A DNA stretch of 64,000 nucleotides from Bog-532 sp963805255 (GCA_963805255.1 CAWDTK010000004.1:62001-126000); one strand, 5' to 3'; numbered from the stretch's first letter, positions 39,489-48,783 are shown. Notes: generated from the sequence alone by a model not told the origin. Program-made: numbers and translations.

Positions 39489-40337
39489 CTAACACAGCGT
39501 CAGGATTTCGTGGCCATCGTCGGTGACCAGGATGGTGTGCTCGAACTGGGCGGTCCGCTTGTGGTCCTTGGTGACCACCGTCCAGTTGTCGGCCAGGATG
39601 TCGTAATCAATGGTGCCGAGGGTCAGCATCGGCTCGATCGTGAACGTCATCCCCGGCTCCATTATGAAGTCGTTGCCGGGGTCGTCGAAGTGCGCGACGA
39701 CCAGGCCGGAGTGGAACGTCGTGCCGATGCCGTGACCGGTGAAGTCGCGGACCACCCCGTAGTCGAACCGGCGCGCGTAGGACTCGATGACCCGGCCGAT
39801 CGCGTTCAGCGGCCGTCCCGGTGCCACGGCCCGGATCCCGCGCATCATGGCCTCGTGGGTGCGCTCCACGAGCAGCCGGGACTCCTCGTCGACCTCACCC
39901 GCGCAGAACGTCGCGTTGGTGTCGCCGTGCACGCCGCCGATGAAGGCCGTGATGTCCACGTTGACGATGTTGCCGTCGCGGATCGCCGTGTCGTCCGGGA
40001 TGCCGTGGCAGATCACGTCGTTCAGCGACGTGCACAGGGACTTCGGGTAGCCGCGGTAGCCGAGCGTGCTGGGGTACGCGCCGCGCTCGATCAGGAAGTC
40101 GTGCCCGATCCGGTCCAGCTCGTCGGTGCTGACGCCGGGGGTGACGTGCTTCCCGACCTCGGCCAGAGCCTGGGCCGCGATCCGGCCGGCCACCCGCATC
40201 CGCTCGATCGTGGCGGCGTCCTTGACGTCGGGCTCGCCCAGTCGCGGGCGCTTCTTACCGACGTACTCGGGCCGTGGGATCTGCGGGGGAACCGGGCGGA
40301 GCGCGGAAGGTCCGCCCGGGTGGAGCTTGGTTGCCAT
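39489..40337 (-). CDS. map: Methionine aminopeptidase, type I
   Basis: Removes initiator methionine from new proteins. Metal ligands are all visible: Asp in VNVDITAFIGG, Asp in HGDTNATF, His in FTGHGIGTTFH, Glu in TIEPMLT and Glu in AQFEHTIL. There is a 40-residue head with several Pro before the catalytic domain, as in other actinobacterial paralogues; total length 282. The ATG lies 8 bases after a -10 box (TAGACT), so the message is probably leaderless. The divergent neighbour encodes a conserved small protein. Confidence 0.95.
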   Translation of the reverse strand: MATKLHPGGPSALRPVPPQIPRPEYVGKKRPRLGEPDVKDAATIERMRVAGRIAAQALAEVGKHVTPGVSTDELDRIGHDFLIERGAYPSTLGYRGYPKSLCTSLNDVICHGIPDDTAIRDGNIVNVDITAFIGGVHGDTNATFCAGEVDEESRLLVERTHEAMMRGIRAVAPGRPLNAIGRVIESYARRFDYGVVRDFTGHGIGTTFHSGLVVAHFDDPGNDFIMEPGMTFTIEPMLTLGTIDYDILADNWTVVTKDHKRTAQFEHTILVTDDGHEILTLC

Positions 40338-40351
40338 ACTCTGCGAGTCTA
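40337..40351. promoter_or_regulatory. Overlapping divergent leaderless promoters
   Basis: Only 14 bp separate the start codons of map and the small plus-strand gene. TAGACT (minus, 40351-40346) lies 8 bases before the map ATG; TACTCT (plus, 40337-40342) lies 9 bases before ATG 40352. Both match TAnnnT and the spacing implies transcription starting at or near each ATG. Confidence 0.5.
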
Positions 40352-40537
40352 ATGTCCATGGACGATGACAAGCACTGGTGGTACTGCCTCAAGCACCACC
40401 AGGTCGAAGGCGACGACGGCTGCCCCGGCAAGGACCGGCTCGGGCCCTACGCCACCCGGGAGGAAGCCAGCCGCGCCCTGGAACTGGTCCAGGAGCGGAA
40501 CCGGGAGTGGGACGCGCAGGACGGCGACGACGGATGA
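40352..40537 (+). CDS. Conserved small actinobacterial protein
   Basis: 61 residues starting MSMDDDKHWWYCLKHHQVEG, followed by CPGKDRLGPYATREEASRAL and an acidic tail. This short protein type with a W-Y-C-L-K-H-H motif and a P-Y-A-T-R-E-E-A helix is common beside map in actinobacteria; its function is not known. The Cys and His residues could bind a metal. ATG 40358 is an alternative start. It has no Shine-Dalgarno, consistent with a leaderless message. Confidence 0.7.
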   Translation: MSMDDDKHWWYCLKHHQVEGDDGCPGKDRLGPYATREEASRALELVQERNREWDAQDGDDG

Positions 40538-40630
40538 CGCTGGTCTCCGGGGCGCCGGGGACGGAGTGACGCCGGGTTTGCGGGCGCCGGCGGCAGAGTA
40601 TCGTGAGGTGACCTGCGAGAAAGGTGCGCC

Positions 40631-41650
40631 GTGACGAATGATCCGCGCCCGGCGGGGCTGCCACCGGCCGCTGAAGCGCGGATGGCGGAGATCCAGCGCA
40701 GCGGCACGTGGGGTTCCGCGCTGTCCGCGGACGAGTTCACCGCGATCCGCAGCGTCGGCTTCGGGCCGACCGGCCAGGTCCTCGGCGCGGCCGTGTACAA
40801 CATCGGCTACGCTGGCGGGTACGGCTGCGCCGGCGCGTGGACCGGCTACTACGGCAACCCGTACTCGTTCGGGCCGAACCGCGCCGCCACGCAGGTGTCC
40901 AGCCGCGGCGGCGCCACCTCCTTCGCCCCGCTGGTGCAGGCGCTCTACGACGCCCGGCACACCGCGATCAACCGGATGATCGCCGAATGCGCCACTCTCG
41001 GCGGCCACGGCGTGGTCGGCGTGAAACTGTCCATCGGGCACTTCCCGGCGGGCGGCCTGGAGTTCAAGGCGATCGGGACCGCGGTGCGCGCCCCGGGCGC
41101 GCCGCCGCCGAAGACCCCGTTCACCTCCGACCTGTCCGGCCAGGACTTCGCCAAGCTGATCATGCGCGGCTGGGTGCCGGCCGGTCTCGCGCTCGGTATC
41201 TCGGTCGCGGCGCGGCACGACGACTGGCTCACCGTCGGCCAGACGCGCTGGAGTTCGGGAAACGCCGAAGTGGCCGGGTACACCGAGCTGGTCCACGAGG
41301 GCCGCCACGACGCCCGGATACAGCTCGAACGGGAGGTGCGGCGCCTCGGCGCCGAGGGCGTCGTGATCGCCGACATGCAGATGCGCGTCAGCGAGCGCGA
41401 ATGCCCCATGCAGGAAGGCCGGCGCGATCACATCGTGGAAACGACGATCATCGGCACCTCGATCGCCCGTTTCTCCGCCGGGCGGCCGGTCGCCTTGCTG
41501 GGCGGGCCGGCCGCGGCCGGCGCTGGCGGCCCGGCGGGCCGGGCGGGCCGGGCGGGCCGGGCGGGCCACGAGCGGCAGCCGAGCCTCGCCGTGCTATCCC
41601 TGGACCCGCAGCGCCGGCAGGCCGCGCGTACGCGAATCGGACGATCGTAA
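40631..41650 (+). CDS. Tandem YbjQ-like (DUF74) protein 1
   Basis: 339 residues made of two copies of the YbjQ/heavy-metal-binding-like domain. The first has FTAIRSVGFGPTGQVLGAAV, ALYDARHTAINRMIAECATL and EFKAIGTAVR; the second FTSDLSGQDFAKLIMRGWVP, DARIQLEREVRRLGAEGVVI and ETTIIGTSIARF. The C-terminal tail is Gly/Ala/Arg-rich (AGRAGRAGRAG). Start GTG 40631. YbjQ proteins form pentamers, and function is unclear. A paralogue follows directly. Confidence 0.72.
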   Translation: MTNDPRPAGLPPAAEARMAEIQRSGTWGSALSADEFTAIRSVGFGPTGQVLGAAVYNIGYAGGYGCAGAWTGYYGNPYSFGPNRAATQVSSRGGATSFAPLVQALYDARHTAINRMIAECATLGGHGVVGVKLSIGHFPAGGLEFKAIGTAVRAPGAPPPKTPFTSDLSGQDFAKLIMRGWVPAGLALGISVAARHDDWLTVGQTRWSSGNAEVAGYTELVHEGRHDARIQLEREVRRLGAEGVVIADMQMRVSERECPMQEGRRDHIVETTIIGTSIARFSAGRPVALLGGPAAAGAGGPAGRAGRAGRAGHERQPSLAVLSLDPQRRQAARTRIGRS

Positions 41651-41661
41651 GAGAGGGCCGG

Positions 41662-42510
41662 ATGACCGACCAGAACACCACCGAAGAACTGGGCGCAGCG
41701 GGAGTCCCGCAGGACGCCATGCGCCGGCTCGCCGAGCTCGAGCCGGGGCGTGCGGGCAGCATCTTCACCTCCGACCTGTCGGTGAACGAGTTCCTGCTGG
41801 TCCGCGAGGTCGGCTTCCGCCCGGTCGGCCTGGTGCTGGGCACCTCCATCTACCACGTCGGCCTGCAGATCGGCCGGTGGGGCAAGAACCAGGAACTCGA
41901 CGTGCTCTCCCAGGCGATGTACCACGCGCGGGAACTGGCCATGACGCGGATGGAGGCCGAGGCGGACGCGCTGCACGCGGACGGGATCGTCGGGGTCCGG
42001 CTGGACGTGGAGCTGAAGGAGTTCGGCAACGACATCGCCGAGTTCATCGCGGTCGGCACCGCCGTCAAGGCCGAGGGGGGCGCCGGCGGCGGGGGCGTCA
42101 CCCAGTGGCGGAACAACAAGAACCAGCCGTTCACCTCCGACCTGTCCGGCCAGGACTTCTGGACCCTCATCCGGGCCGGTTACGCCCCGCTCGGCCTGGT
42201 CATGGGCTCCTGCGTTTATCACATCGCGCACCAGCGCATGGGCAGCATGCTGGGCAACATCGGGCGGAACGTCGAGATCGAGCAGTTCACCCAGGCCCTC
42301 TACGACGCCCGCGAGCTGGCCATGAGCCGGATGCAGGCGGAAGCGGAGGCACTGCACGCGGAGGGCATCGTCGGGGTCCAGTTGCGGCAGCACAGCCACA
42401 CCTGGGGCGCCCACACGACCGAATTTTTCGCGATCGGCACGGCCGTCCGGCCGCTGCGGCCCGATCACGTCATCGAGCGCCCGACCATGGTCCTCAGCCT
42501 GGACAGCTGA
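41662..42510 (+). CDS. Tandem YbjQ-like (DUF74) protein 2
   Basis: 282 residues, again two domains: SIFTSDLSVNEFLLVREVGF with MYHARELAMTRMEAEADALH, and PFTSDLSGQDFWTLIRAGYA with ALYDARELAMSRMQAEAEAL, each ending in EFIAVGTAV or EFFAIGTAV. It starts 11 bp after the preceding gene, with GAGAGGG upstream of ATG 41662. The 33 bp coding for PFTSDLSGQDF are identical in both genes, so the pair comes from duplication. Confidence 0.72.
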   Translation: MTDQNTTEELGAAGVPQDAMRRLAELEPGRAGSIFTSDLSVNEFLLVREVGFRPVGLVLGTSIYHVGLQIGRWGKNQELDVLSQAMYHARELAMTRMEAEADALHADGIVGVRLDVELKEFGNDIAEFIAVGTAVKAEGGAGGGGVTQWRNNKNQPFTSDLSGQDFWTLIRAGYAPLGLVMGSCVYHIAHQRMGSMLGNIGRNVEIEQFTQALYDARELAMSRMQAEAEALHAEGIVGVQLRQHSHTWGAHTTEFFAIGTAVRPLRPDHVIERPTMVLSLDS

Positions 42511-42513
42511 GCC

Positions 42514-43101
42514 TTATACGGACGGGCCGCTGACCACGTCCAGCAGGTGCGCCAGCCGTTCGCGCACGCCGCGCCGCGGATGCGGGACGCGTTCCCCGGC
42601 CGCCGCGCTGACCAGGTGCTGGGCCACGGTGAACGACACCGGCGAGGTGTCACCCGGCGGTACCGCCAGCGTTTCGTGCGCCAGCCCGCCCAGCTCGCGG
42701 TCGCCCTGGTTCAGCGCGAGGATCGTGGCGCCGACCCGGCGGGCGTCGCTGACCCGTTCCAGCAGCGGGGCGGGCGCGGTGTCCGGCGTGACCACGAACA
42801 GCGTCTCACCACGCCGCGCGGCTTCCAGGCGGCCGAGGCCGACCCGCAGGTGCGGTGGCGCGTTCACCGGGGCGTTCCAGCGGACGAGGGTCGGGGCCAG
42901 TTCGGCGATCCCGGACAGGCGGCTCTCGTCGTCCAGGTGCGCCGCGAGATGCCACGGCTCCTCCTCTGGTGTCCCGACGAGGAGCAGCCCGCCGCGCGCC
43001 CCGATCGAGGTCCGCAGGGCGCGCGCGAAGACCCGGGCACGTGCCGGCCACCCGGTCGGCGCGAGCAGGGCCCGCAGTGCGGCTACCTCGTCCCGGTTCA
43101 C
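42514..43101 (-). CDS. Conserved actinobacterial protein, possible SIS-like fold
   Basis: 195 residues, not firmly identified. The central part GETLFVVTPDTAPAPLLERV followed by ARRVGATILALNQGDRELGG looks like a Rossmann-type sugar-phosphate (SIS) core, with an earlier HLAAHLDDESRL. It is convergent with the YbjQ gene pair (stop codons 3 bp apart). The role is unknown. Confidence 0.5.
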   Translation of the reverse strand: MNRDEVAALRALLAPTGWPARARVFARALRTSIGARGGLLLVGTPEEEPWHLAAHLDDESRLSGIAELAPTLVRWNAPVNAPPHLRVGLGRLEAARRGETLFVVTPDTAPAPLLERVSDARRVGATILALNQGDRELGGLAHETLAVPPGDTSPVSFTVAQHLVSAAAGERVPHPRRGVRERLAHLLDVVSGPSV

Positions 43102-43252
43102 ATGTCCATCGTGCCCTAACCCGTGGTAATGCGCACGGTCATCAAGCGATTGCGCACGGTCGTGTCGCGGACTCCGGGCGCGGATGCGGGTGCACCGGGG
43201 CGCTTTGGTAGCGTCCTGATCAGGTGATCGTCTCGCGGGATTCAGGTGACCG

Positions 43253-44236
43253 ATGAAATTTGCCTGGCTGTGCAGTCACGAGGCCTCTCAGCCCGAGGAG
43301 CTGGTGGAACAGGCGGTGGCGGCCGAGGAAGCCGGTTTTGACGTGGTCCTCGGCTCGGATCACTTCCATCCGTGGGTGGACGACCCGTCCGCGGCCGGTT
43401 TCGTCTGGTCGTGGCTGGGCGCGGTCACGGCCCGGACCGAGCGGGTCCAGCTCGGGACCGCCGTCACGTGCCCGCTGTTCCACTATCACCCCGCGCTGGT
43501 CGCGCAGATGGCGGCGACCACGGACCGGCTGTCCGGTGGCCGGCTCTTGCTCGGCGTGGGGACCGGCGAGGCCATCAACGAGCGGCCGCTGGGCTTCGCG
43601 TTCCCCGGTTACGCGGAGCGGCAGGCCCGTATGCGGGAAGCCCTGGAGATCATCCACCGGCTTTTCGCAGGGGAGAAGGTCTCGTTCGACGGGACCTACT
43701 ACACGACCGAGACCGCGCGGCTTTATTCACCGCCGGTGGGCCGGCTGCCGGTGATGATGGCGGCCGGCGGCCCCAAGTCCGCCGGCTTCGCAGGACGCTA
43801 CGCCGGCGGCCTGATCACGAGCGTCAAGCAGCCCCAGGACACGCTGGCCAACGTCATCGGGCCCTACCGGCGCGCGGCCGCCGAGCGTGGCGCCCCCCAG
43901 CTCATCCTGGCCACCCGGTGGACGGTGCTGGCGGAAGACGACAACGCGGCATGGCGCTGCCTGCTGCCGATGCGGGGACTGCGCGCCCCCGGCCGGCTGG
44001 AGACCGCCGACCCCGCCGATCTCCGGGCGCGGGCCGACAAGATGGAACGATCGGAGGTCCTCAGCAGCTACACGTGCGTCCCGGACGCCGCCGGGCTGAT
44101 CGACGCCTACCGGCCGCTCGTGACCGACGTCGGGGCGGACATCGTTTCCATTCAGGTGATGTCGGACAACCCGATGGCAACCATCGAGATGATCGGCAAG
44201 GAAGTCCTGCCCCCGCTGAGGTCCGCCGCGGCGTAA
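43253..44236 (+). CDS. F420-dependent LLM-class oxidoreductase (G6PDH-like family)
   Basis: 327 residues with a TIM-barrel LLM pattern: FAWLCSHEASQPEELVEQAV, VVLGSDHFHPWVDD (F420-contact His region), RVQLGTAVTCPLFHYHPALV, TTDRLSGGRLLLGVGTGEAI and PVMMAAGGPKSAGFAGRYAG. It resembles the subgroup called F420-dependent G6PDH-family oxidoreductases. The actual substrate is not evident. It starts at ATG 43253 with CAGGTGA upstream. Confidence 0.85.
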   Translation: MKFAWLCSHEASQPEELVEQAVAAEEAGFDVVLGSDHFHPWVDDPSAAGFVWSWLGAVTARTERVQLGTAVTCPLFHYHPALVAQMAATTDRLSGGRLLLGVGTGEAINERPLGFAFPGYAERQARMREALEIIHRLFAGEKVSFDGTYYTTETARLYSPPVGRLPVMMAAGGPKSAGFAGRYAGGLITSVKQPQDTLANVIGPYRRAAAERGAPQLILATRWTVLAEDDNAAWRCLLPMRGLRAPGRLETADPADLRARADKMERSEVLSSYTCVPDAAGLIDAYRPLVTDVGADIVSIQVMSDNPMATIEMIGKEVLPPLRSAAA

Positions 44237-44310
44237 GACGCAAAGGCGTCCGGTACGAATCCGGATACGAGCCGGGAGCCGAAGCAGTCCGTTGCGGCGG
44301 TGGCCGACTA

Positions 44311-44700
44311 CTACGCAGGCCGCTCATCATTGGACCCGAGGAAACGGTAACCGCTCATGAACCCCGGATGAAGACGGATGAACTGGCTGGTACCGCTACT
44401 AACCGGCCACGGCGGCAGTACCGACTGGTAGTGGGCAATTTCGTCTGGGTCGCGGACCAGGCCCGCGCTACCGGTCACCGTGACTCTCCAGCCGGCGAAC
44501 GTCCTGGGGTCGATAGCGTCCGCCTCATAGGCCAGGACGACGGTCCCGGCACGCGTCGGCGTGATGACGGGCGGCCGGCCGTGACTCCGGATGATCATGT
44601 CACCGCCGTCGATCACATGGCTGACCGCCTGAATGCCAGGCAAATCGTGATACGTGAACGCAATCCGGCCAACATGGACCGTCTTAAGCAGCGCCAGCAC
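44311..44700 (-). CDS. Pyridoxamine 5'-phosphate oxidase-like protein, short N-terminus
   Basis: 129 residues: VLALLKTVHVGRIAFTYHDL, VSHVIDGGDMIIRSHG, VVLAYEADAIDPRTFAGWRV and VTGSAGLVRDPDEIAHYQSV match the actinobacterial split-barrel FMN/F420-binding family. About 20 family-typical residues lie upstream in frame (AELADRLIPVSSSE) but no start codon exists there before a stop; GTG 44700 is the only candidate and has no ribosome site. The 5' end may be mutated. Confidence 0.65.
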   Translation of the reverse strand: MLALLKTVHVGRIAFTYHDLPGIQAVSHVIDGGDMIIRSHGRPPVITPTRAGTVVLAYEADAIDPRTFAGWRVTVTGSAGLVRDPDEIAHYQSVLPPWPVSSGTSQFIRLHPGFMSGYRFLGSNDERPA

Positions 44701-44928
44701 CTCAGAACTGCTAACAGGTATGAGCCGGTCAGCAAGTTCGGCGTTCGTCGCAGACTCCTCTGCCGGATGAGATAGCGGAAGCGCGCCGAGGGGTCGCTGC
44801 GCTCAGTCAAGTATGCCCAAACGAGCAACCCCCCGGAAACACCCCAATAGTGACCGGACTTTACTGCCTTCCCACCCCGTAGCATCGCGACCGTTCAGCT
44901 GCTCATCAGACGTCTCCGCGCGCGGGCG

Positions 44929-45558
44929 CTACTTCGCCGCCGGCCGCGCCCGTTCGATGTCGTCCGCGTTCTGGTCGAGGCCCTCGGCACGCAGGCCCGC
45001 GATCACGCCGTCGATGTCGGCCTGCGGCCGGTTCTGGCTCAGCTTGGCCTTCGCCTCGATCCGCGTGATGGTCAGTTCCACGCCGACGATCGCGCGCAAC
45101 TGACCCGCGATGAACGACGGTGGCGCGTTATCTACCCACCAGGGATTCTCGCGGCCGTTCTCGTGCTTGGCCGTGAGCCGGCGCACGAGGTCCTCGACCC
45201 AGCCCGGGTCGTCGTGGATGACGAGCCTGCCGTAGACGTGGGCGGTGATGTAGTTCCAGGTCGGGACCACCCGGCCGTGCTCCGCGGTGGACTGGTACCA
45301 GGCCGGCGAGATGTAGGCGTCCGCACCCCGGGCGATGACCAGTGACTCGCCGATGGACGGCACCTTCCACTGGTCGTTGCTGCGCGCCACGTGGCCGAGC
45401 AACGCGCCGTGCTCGCCGGCCCCGGGGTCGTAAACGAACGGCAGCATCGTCGCCAGCAGCCCCTGCGACGTGTTCGTCACCAGGTCAGCCGCGCCGTGCC
45501 TGGCGAGCAGTTCGCTCACCAGGCCGTCATCGGCCGCAAAATGTGCGGGTATGTACAT
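44929..45558 (-). CDS. PaiB-type FMN-binding protein
   Basis: 209 residues: MYIPAHFAADDGLVSELLAR, LLATMLPFVYDPGAGEHGAL, HVARSNDQWK, AYISPAWYQSTAEHGRVVPT and WNYITAHVYGRLVIHDD are the core of the PaiB family (FMN-binding split barrel, described as a negative regulator in Bacillus). The C-terminal KLSQNRPQADIDGVI is also typical. Lies upstream of the small split-barrel gene on the same strand. Confidence 0.88.
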   Translation of the reverse strand: MYIPAHFAADDGLVSELLARHGAADLVTNTSQGLLATMLPFVYDPGAGEHGALLGHVARSNDQWKVPSIGESLVIARGADAYISPAWYQSTAEHGRVVPTWNYITAHVYGRLVIHDDPGWVEDLVRRLTAKHENGRENPWWVDNAPPSFIAGQLRAIVGVELTITRIEAKAKLSQNRPQADIDGVIAGLRAEGLDQNADDIERARPAAK

Positions 45559-45666
45559 CGGGATCCCTCCGTCGACCAGCCTTCCCGCTCACCGGGCCGC
45601 GCTCACGTCGATCAGCGTTGACCGGCAAAGTGCCCGGCCGGAGGATTCCCGCGGAATGGTCGCGGC

Positions 45667-46623
45667 TCAGCGGTAGGACTCCGCCGGGCCGGGAAACGCG
45701 CCGGACACCACGTCGTAAGCGTACGCCGAGGCCGCCTCATGCAGGACCGAGGCCACGTCCGCGTACTTCCGGACGAACTTTGGCGTCCGCGGTGACAGGC
45801 CGGCCATGTCCTGCCACACCAGGACCTGGGCATCGCAGTCCGGGCCGGCGCCGATGCCGATCGTGGGGATCGACAGGGCCCCGGTCACCCGCGCCGCGAG
45901 CGTGGCTGGCACGCACTCCAGGACGACGGCGAACGCGCCCGCTGCTGCCAGGGTCTTGGCGTCGTGCAGCAGCCGCTCGCCGTCCTCATCGCGGCCCTGC
46001 ACCCGGTACCCGCCGAACGCGTGCACCGACTGCGGCGTGAGGCCGAGGTGGGCCATCACCGGGATCCCGGCCGCGACCAGTTCCTCGACCTGCCGCGCGA
46101 CCCGCTGGCCGCCCTCCAGCTTGATCGCGTGCGCGCCGGATTCCTTCATGAACCGGACCGCGGCGTTAAGTGCGTCACCGGGCGATGCCTGGTAGGAGCC
46201 GAACGGCAGGTCGGCGACGACCAGGGCCCGGCTCGTGCCCCGCACGACGGCGGCGGTCAGCGGGATCAGGTCATCGACGGTGACCGGGATCGTCGTGTCG
46301 TGCCCGAACACCACCATCCCGGCCGAGTCGCCGACCAGCAGCACCGGAATGCCGGCCTCGTCGAAGATGTGCGCGGAGAGCGCGTCGTAGGCGGTCAGCA
46401 TGGGCCACTTCTCGCCGCGCGCCCTGGCGGCGGCGACGTCCCGGATGGTTACGCGCCGTCTCGAGGTGCCGCCGTACAGCGGTTCCGGCGCGGCGGCCCG
46501 GGTCAGGCTGGTGGGGCCGGTAGCGGCGGGCAACGGGCCGGCGGCGGGTGCCGCGGCCGGGACTGCGGCTGCGGTCCGCTTATCGATAGCGGCCGGGCCT
46601 GGTCCTTCTGCCTGCGGATTCAT
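45667..46623 (-). CDS. panB: 3-methyl-2-oxobutanoate hydroxymethyltransferase
   Basis: First step of pantothenate synthesis: adds a hydroxymethyl group from methylene-THF to alpha-ketoisovalerate. Motifs: MLTAYDALSAHIFDEAGI, LLVGDSAGMVVFGHDTTIPV (Mg Asp), VVADLPFGSY, IKLEGG, MAHLGLTPQSVHAFGGYRVQ and the Glu of VVLECVPA. It is 318 residues with a 65-residue Ala-rich head. ATG 46623 has GGGAGG at good distance; the frame extends to 46674 without better support. Confidence 0.94.
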   Translation of the reverse strand: MNPQAEGPGPAAIDKRTAAAVPAAAPAAGPLPAATGPTSLTRAAAPEPLYGGTSRRRVTIRDVAAARARGEKWPMLTAYDALSAHIFDEAGIPVLLVGDSAGMVVFGHDTTIPVTVDDLIPLTAAVVRGTSRALVVADLPFGSYQASPGDALNAAVRFMKESGAHAIKLEGGQRVARQVEELVAAGIPVMAHLGLTPQSVHAFGGYRVQGRDEDGERLLHDAKTLAAAGAFAVVLECVPATLAARVTGALSIPTIGIGAGPDCDAQVLVWQDMAGLSPRTPKFVRKYADVASVLHEAASAYAYDVVSGAFPGPAESYR

Positions 46624-46832
46624 CGTTGAACCTCCCGTCTCGAGGCGCCCCTGTGGCGTCCCCGGACACACCAATCATCGCACGCACCAGGACCGGACGG
46701 AACACCCTGAATGCCCCAGCCTTCAGTAGCGAATCAACGCGCCGTGTGCGGCGCCAGAGCGGAACGTCCCGAACTTGAGAGACTGGGCAGTCGGATCAGC
46801 GTCAGGAGGCATGGCATGGCCGGGAGGCGAGC

Positions 46833-48698
46833 ATGACGGCGGAGGCAGGGCTGGGCGGCGTGGACCTTGACGCGGCGGACCTGGCCGCGGTGGACGCCCT
46901 GGCCGAGAGCTACCAGCGCCGCGGCGGCCAGCCGGGGATCGCGTACGGCATTGTGGCGGGCGGCCGCCTCGTCCACGCCGGGGGATTCGGGCAGTGCCGG
47001 GCCGCCGGGGCCGTGCCTGCCGCGGGGGCCGTGCCTGCCGGGGCGCCGGACGGCGGGGGCGTGCCGCACGCCGGGACGGTGTTCCGGATCGCCTCCATGA
47101 CGAAGAGCTTCACCGCCTCGGCGGTGCTGGCGCTCCGCGACGAAGGCGCGCTCAGCCTGGACGACCTGGCCGAAGACTACGTGCCCGAGCTCCGCGGCTG
47201 GCCGGCGGTCACGCCCGACGCGCAGCGGGTCCGGATCCGGCACCTGCTGACCATGACCGCGGGGTTCCCCACCGATGACCCGTGGGGGGACCGGCAGCAG
47301 GGGACGCCGCTGCCGGAATTCTCCGGGTTCCTGTCCGGTGGCGTCAGCTTCGCGTGGGCGCCCGGTACCCGGTTCGAATACTCCAACCTCGGCTACGCGA
47401 TCCTCGGCCGGGTCATCTCCGCGGTCTCGGGCACGCCCTACCCGGATTTCATCAGGGCCCGGCTGCTGGCCCCGCTCGGTATGTCGCGCACGGGCTTCGA
47501 GGCCGCCGAATTCGCCCCGGAGGAGCTGGCCGCCGGCCACCGGCGGACGGGCGGGGGATGGTCGGAGATCGCCCCGGCCCCGTCCGGCGCGTTCGCCCCG
47601 ATGGGCGGGGTGTTCAGCTGCGTGCGGGACCTCGCGGCCTGGGTCGCAGGCTTCGCCGCCGCCTTCCCGCCCGGCCCGGAGGACGCCGGCGGCCCGCACC
47701 CGCTGTCCCGCTCGGCCCGGCGCGAGATGCAGCTTCCGCAGGTCGCCACCGGTGCGCGCTTTCCCGTGCCGATGCCGGGCAGCTCGGCGACCGGCAGTTA
47801 CGGGTTCGGGCTGTTCGTCGAGGATGACCCGGTGTGGGGACGGGTCGTCCTGCACAGCGGCGGCTATCCCGGTTTCGGCAGCAACATGCGCTGGCATCCG
47901 GCGACCGGCCTTGGCGTGATCACCCTGGGCAACAGCACGTACGCGCCCGTCGGGCCGTTCGCGGTGCGGCTGCTCACCACCGTCCTGAGGCAGCAGGCGC
48001 GCCGCGCCGTTCCGGACCGCGCCGCACATCTGGATGGTTCCGCGCACGTGGACCGGGCCCTGGCGCTGGCCCCCGCGGGCCCGTGGCCGGAGACGGCGGC
48101 CGCCCGCGACGAGGTCGCACAGTTGCTGCAGGCCTGGGACGACGCGGTGGCGGGGAAGCTCTTTTCCGCCAACGTCGCCCTCGACGAGCCGTTCGCCGAA
48201 CGGCAGCACAAGATCGCGTTGATCCGCGAGCGTCTCGGGGACTTCCGCGACGACGAGAAACGGCCTGCGGAGTTTGATACGCCCGCGCACTGCCGCTGGT
48301 GGGTGACGGGGGACGGGGGAGTGGCCCAGGTCGAGATCCGGCTCAGCCCCGAACGCCCCGCCCGGGTGCAGTCGCTGATCCTCGCCGTTCCGCCCGCCGG
48401 GGGCTCGCCGCTGCGCCTGGCCCTGGACCGGATCATCGCGCTGATGAACGACGGTGCCACGTCGTGGCCCGCGTCCGCCCCGGCCGCCCCGTCGCTCGAC
48501 CGGACGGTGCTGATCCGCCGGCTGCGGATGGCGGCCGCGTGGGCCGGGCCGTGCCGCGCGGGCGCGTACCGCGCCGGCGACGGCGAGACGTCGGTCACGG
48601 TGGAGCTGGACGGAGAGTTCACCCGGCTGCTGCTCACCGTGGCGGTCGACCGGGCCGAGGGACTCCTCCAGCAGGCCGACGTCATGCTCGGCTTGTGA
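46833..48698 (+). CDS. Serine hydrolase, beta-lactamase/D-Ala-D-Ala peptidase fold
   Basis: 621 residues. SMTK (S-x-x-K) nucleophile motif in FRIASMTKSFTASAVLAL near residue 91, YSN in FEYSNLGYAILGRVISA near 183, and HSGG in VVLHSGGYPGF near 344. This is the class C/EstB-like family. No signal peptide, so probably cytosolic. About 240 C-terminal residues after the catalytic domain form an extra region (AERQHKIALIRERLGDFRDD). GGGAGG lies five bases before ATG 46833. Divergent from panB. Confidence 0.85.
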   Translation: MTAEAGLGGVDLDAADLAAVDALAESYQRRGGQPGIAYGIVAGGRLVHAGGFGQCRAAGAVPAAGAVPAGAPDGGGVPHAGTVFRIASMTKSFTASAVLALRDEGALSLDDLAEDYVPELRGWPAVTPDAQRVRIRHLLTMTAGFPTDDPWGDRQQGTPLPEFSGFLSGGVSFAWAPGTRFEYSNLGYAILGRVISAVSGTPYPDFIRARLLAPLGMSRTGFEAAEFAPEELAAGHRRTGGGWSEIAPAPSGAFAPMGGVFSCVRDLAAWVAGFAAAFPPGPEDAGGPHPLSRSARREMQLPQVATGARFPVPMPGSSATGSYGFGLFVEDDPVWGRVVLHSGGYPGFGSNMRWHPATGLGVITLGNSTYAPVGPFAVRLLTTVLRQQARRAVPDRAAHLDGSAHVDRALALAPAGPWPETAAARDEVAQLLQAWDDAVAGKLFSANVALDEPFAERQHKIALIRERLGDFRDDEKRPAEFDTPAHCRWWVTGDGGVAQVEIRLSPERPARVQSLILAVPPAGGSPLRLALDRIIALMNDGATSWPASAPAAPSLDRTVLIRRLRMAAAWAGPCRAGAYRAGDGETSVTVELDGEFTRLLLTVAVDRAEGLLQQADVMLGL

Positions 48699-48783
48699 GG
48701 ACGAGGACCAGGCTTCGCGGAGTAGCTTCCGGGGGACACGATGTGACGAACTACGAACCGATGCACCTCTTGGTACGTGTAGA

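Noticed and set aside
47365..47390. GGTTCGAATAC as a tRNA T-loop
   Set aside because: It codes for RFEYSN in the serine hydrolase active-site motif; no cloverleaf surrounds it.
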